NCBI GenBank assembly: GCA_024114885.1
Contig: CP099427.1
Coordinates: forward strand, 434,001-498,000
DNA length: 64,000 nucleotides
Direction of reading: 5' to 3'
Source of the DNA: Septoria linicola
Taxonomy: Eukaryota > Ascomycota > Dothideomycetes > Mycosphaerellales > Mycosphaerellaceae
Shown here: in pieces, positions 62,136 through 64,000 of the stretch
How the letters are laid out: each line of letters starts with the position of its first letter
How positions within the stretch are numbered: the stretch's first letter is position 1
Made by a program: the position numbers and the translations under genes
Notes under the pieces: generated by a model
Told to the model about the DNA's origin: nothing
Database searches by the model: none
The model's input: the letters and a program-made list of their open reading frames with translations, nothing else

Positions 62136-64000
62136 TCAATCCCTGATAGGGTCGACATACCATAACCCTGATAGTCCTATCTTCTGGGCAGTTACAGAAG
62201 CCAGTGCAGTGTTCCTAAGCTTCAGTCCGACCATCCTGATGTCTTCATCGAAGCTCCTCGCCCAGCTGCAGATCAGTCCAATGACATCTCTTCTCAAAGC
62301 CACGTCATTTGGTGCTTGAGATCCTTGAATCAACTGTTTCGCCATATCAACACGCAAATGTTCGGCCATATCAAAGCTCCTGTTCATCGCCAGTCCGTCC
62401 AAGCTCCCCAGATCAAGCGCGATCTTGATTTTGTCGTCGTTGGAAAGGCCAAGATGTCGAGCAAAAGTCATGACCTGCTCGTACCGTTCTCCGAAAGGCT
62501 TCTTTGTTGATGCAATGTTCCTGAGGAAGTCCTTAATTCCTCCTAGTAGTTTCATGAGGGCTCCATCGCCCGAAACACAAGTGAGCCAAAGCCGCATGAT
62601 GATTGTGTCTGGAAGTACGGCAGGAGTGCGATTCACATTGAGCTGCCAGTCAGGCGTCCGCAGCCTATCAACTCGCTTGATTATCTCTTCGAGTACTGGT
62701 TTCGCATTCTGACACCAGAAAAGGAACGCTGTGCTCAGCCAAGGAGGTGGCGCTAGTGCCTGGATGAGCACAGTCCACTGATGTAACGAAGTACCTGCTT
62801 TGCGGATGATCAAATCAGCTTGCTGCAAGACTATACTTTGAATTTGCGAGATCTGGAGGCCGCCTGCTTCGCCTGCATCCCTAGTGGTAAGAAACGAGGC
62901 TGGCTTCGCGCCGCGAAGCAAAGATCCGCGAGCTGTCTCGTCAAACATGGAGAGCCAGTGTCTCCCAGCATTCGAGCTGCGTAGCTCGGCGTCCATTCCA
63001 ACGTGCTGTGATATGTTCAAGACTTCAACTGGAGGATCGAAGGTCGTCCTGAAGACTTCCAGCCAGAGATCTGCTACGACCGGAGGCAAGTGTTCCGCGG
63101 AGGCAAACAAGCGATTCACGATATTCAGCTTCAGTGGGATGTACGATAGCTCGATCTCGGGAACGCCGATGTAGCGGCAGAAGAGCTTCAGCCATCGTTC
63201 GTTGGTCTGCATGGAGCCTCGCAACGCTGTCAGAAGCACACGACCAAAGAGTTGTGCTCGTTTCTGGCCCTCCACTCTGTGAAGTGTAGTCAACATGATC
63301 GCCCAGACTGGCGGAAGCTCTGCGGCATCACCCTCCATGTAGACTTCTGGCATTTCTGCAGACATCGCCTCAAACTCGCTCCACTCATCTTGGCTGATCG
63401 GCCGTCGCTCGTCCATCCTTGACATGATTGGCACTGCATACTGCTGCAGTGCATCAAGAACGATGTCTTCTACAGTAGAATCTGAAGTGCTGGCCAGGAC
63501 ATCAATGAGGCTTGCCATCACTGCGCAGATAATGTCGATGTGTTTGGCTACCTCCAAGATTGGTATCAGGATCTGACAAGTTGATGCCTGATCGATGAAC
63601 ATAGCGCCCGACAGCAACTGCGCCAGCAGTTTGACTGTCGTCACCTTGATCAGAGGTGCAGTGGCTGTCGAGTCGCCTGCTCTCTTGGTCTGCTCGACAA
63701 GCCGGTCTTGTATACCAGTGCTCAGACTGATCAAGAACGCACGGGCATCATCCGCTGACAGCGATCTGAACAGACCTGGGATCAAGATTGCTCGCTGCCA
63801 TGAGCTATCTTCTGGACGCTCTAGAATTATCTGGGTGACGATCTGGAGCGCCATTTGAGGCTTATCGCATCTGATCAGGATTCTCAACACTTGAAGGGCA
63901 TCTTGGGTCGTTCGTGTTCCTTCCTGATCTGCCGCACGTAGGATGCCTAAAAGGAGGTCTCGAAGAAGTGTAGGCGGCAACATGTGGGACAGTCTCTGCA
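62136..64000 (-). CDS. C-terminal part of a large helical (HEAT-like) protein, truncated by the window
   Basis: The frame is open from the window edge to a stop at 62136, more than 615 residues. An ATG at 63983 exists, but the frame continues upstream through R-L-S-H to the window end, so the true start is outside. The sequence is almost entirely amphipathic helices with Leu-rich repeats of about 40 residues (LIKVTTVKLLAQLLSGAMF, ILIPILEVAKHIDIICAVMASLIDVL, AQLFGRVLLTALRG), suggesting an armadillo/HEAT-type scaffold. No catalytic motif is visible. I do not recognise the family. Confidence 0.7.
   Translation of the reverse strand, partial: QRLSHMLPPTLLRDLLLGILRAADQEGTRTTQDALQVLRILIRCDKPQMALQIVTQIILERPEDSSWQRAILIPGLFRSLSADDARAFLISLSTGIQDRLVEQTKRAGDSTATAPLIKVTTVKLLAQLLSGAMFIDQASTCQILIPILEVAKHIDIICAVMASLIDVLASTSDSTVEDIVLDALQQYAVPIMSRMDERRPISQDEWSEFEAMSAEMPEVYMEGDAAELPPVWAIMLTTLHRVEGQKRAQLFGRVLLTALRGSMQTNERWLKLFCRYIGVPEIELSYIPLKLNIVNRLFASAEHLPPVVADLWLEVFRTTFDPPVEVLNISQHVGMDAELRSSNAGRHWLSMFDETARGSLLRGAKPASFLTTRDAGEAGGLQISQIQSIVLQQADLIIRKAGTSLHQWTVLIQALAPPPWLSTAFLFWCQNAKPVLEEIIKRVDRLRTPDWQLNVNRTPAVLPDTIIMRLWLTCVSGDGALMKLLGGIKDFLRNIASTKKPFGERYEQVMTFARHLGLSNDDKIKIALDLGSLDGLAMNRSFDMAEHLRVDMAKQLIQGSQAPNDVALRRDVIGLICSWARSFDEDIRMVGLKLRNTALASVTAQKIGLSGLWYVDPIRD

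Overview
The window looks like a filamentous ascomycete chromosome segment, most plausibly a Dothideomycete of the Capnodiales/Mycosphaerellales type. The reasons are short introns (mostly 46-63 nt, GT-AG, with CTAAC/CTGAC branch points), a fungal-only gene set (Pho80/PREG cyclin, Sad1, BEM46, INSIG, an alpha-type pheromone precursor, small cysteine-rich secreted proteins), and a 15 kb transposon island mutated in the way repeat-induced point mutation (RIP) works. The genus is an inference; no rRNA or marker gene is present.

Layout. 1-0.5 kb: RIP-mutated repeat cutting into an alpha/beta hydrolase remnant. 0.75-6.5 kb: accessory genes (59-aa cysteine-rich secreted protein, FAD monooxygenase divergently paired with a DUF3237 protein, secreted M43 zinc metalloprotease). 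6.8-15.2 kb: caspase-like fragment, RING-H2 protein whose 5' part seems broken by stops, proteasome beta-3 divergent from mitochondrial ribosomal protein mL59, a broken BTB gene, a hypothetical gene. 15.7-18.5 kb and 34.5-35.3 kb: three intact genes and one fragment of an unnamed RING-like paralogue family, each intact copy preceded by a dense cluster of ACAAAG motifs. Between them, 18.70-34.02 kb, is one hAT DNA transposon (10-bp inverted ends, perfect 8-bp target-site duplication GATGGACC) whose transposase is split by an 11.3 kb Ty3/Gypsy-like LTR retrotransposon (445-bp LTRs). The island is so heavily C-to-T mutated that almost no ATG remains.

35.7-64 kb is mostly housekeeping: INSIG/YTM1 (divergent), a Myb/SANT-repeat gene, ADE16/17-type ATIC, RAM2, the seven-repeat pheromone precursor, IDH1, a GST-kappa gene with a 1-nt frameshift, SAD1 divergent from a degenerate SDR, a small hypothetical gene, a 159-aa secreted cysteine-rich protein, BEM46 divergent from proteasome PRE3, a Pho80-type cyclin, an unrecognised 412-aa protein and the C-terminal part of a large helical protein running off the window.

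The most interesting signals are (1) the RING-like family with its shared ACAAAG promoter clusters around the nested transposon, (2) the complete hAT-with-nested-Gypsy structure whose ends appear to have escaped RIP, and (3) the pheromone precursor and small secreted proteins. All exon boundaries were placed by eye from splice consensus and frame continuity, without transcript data.
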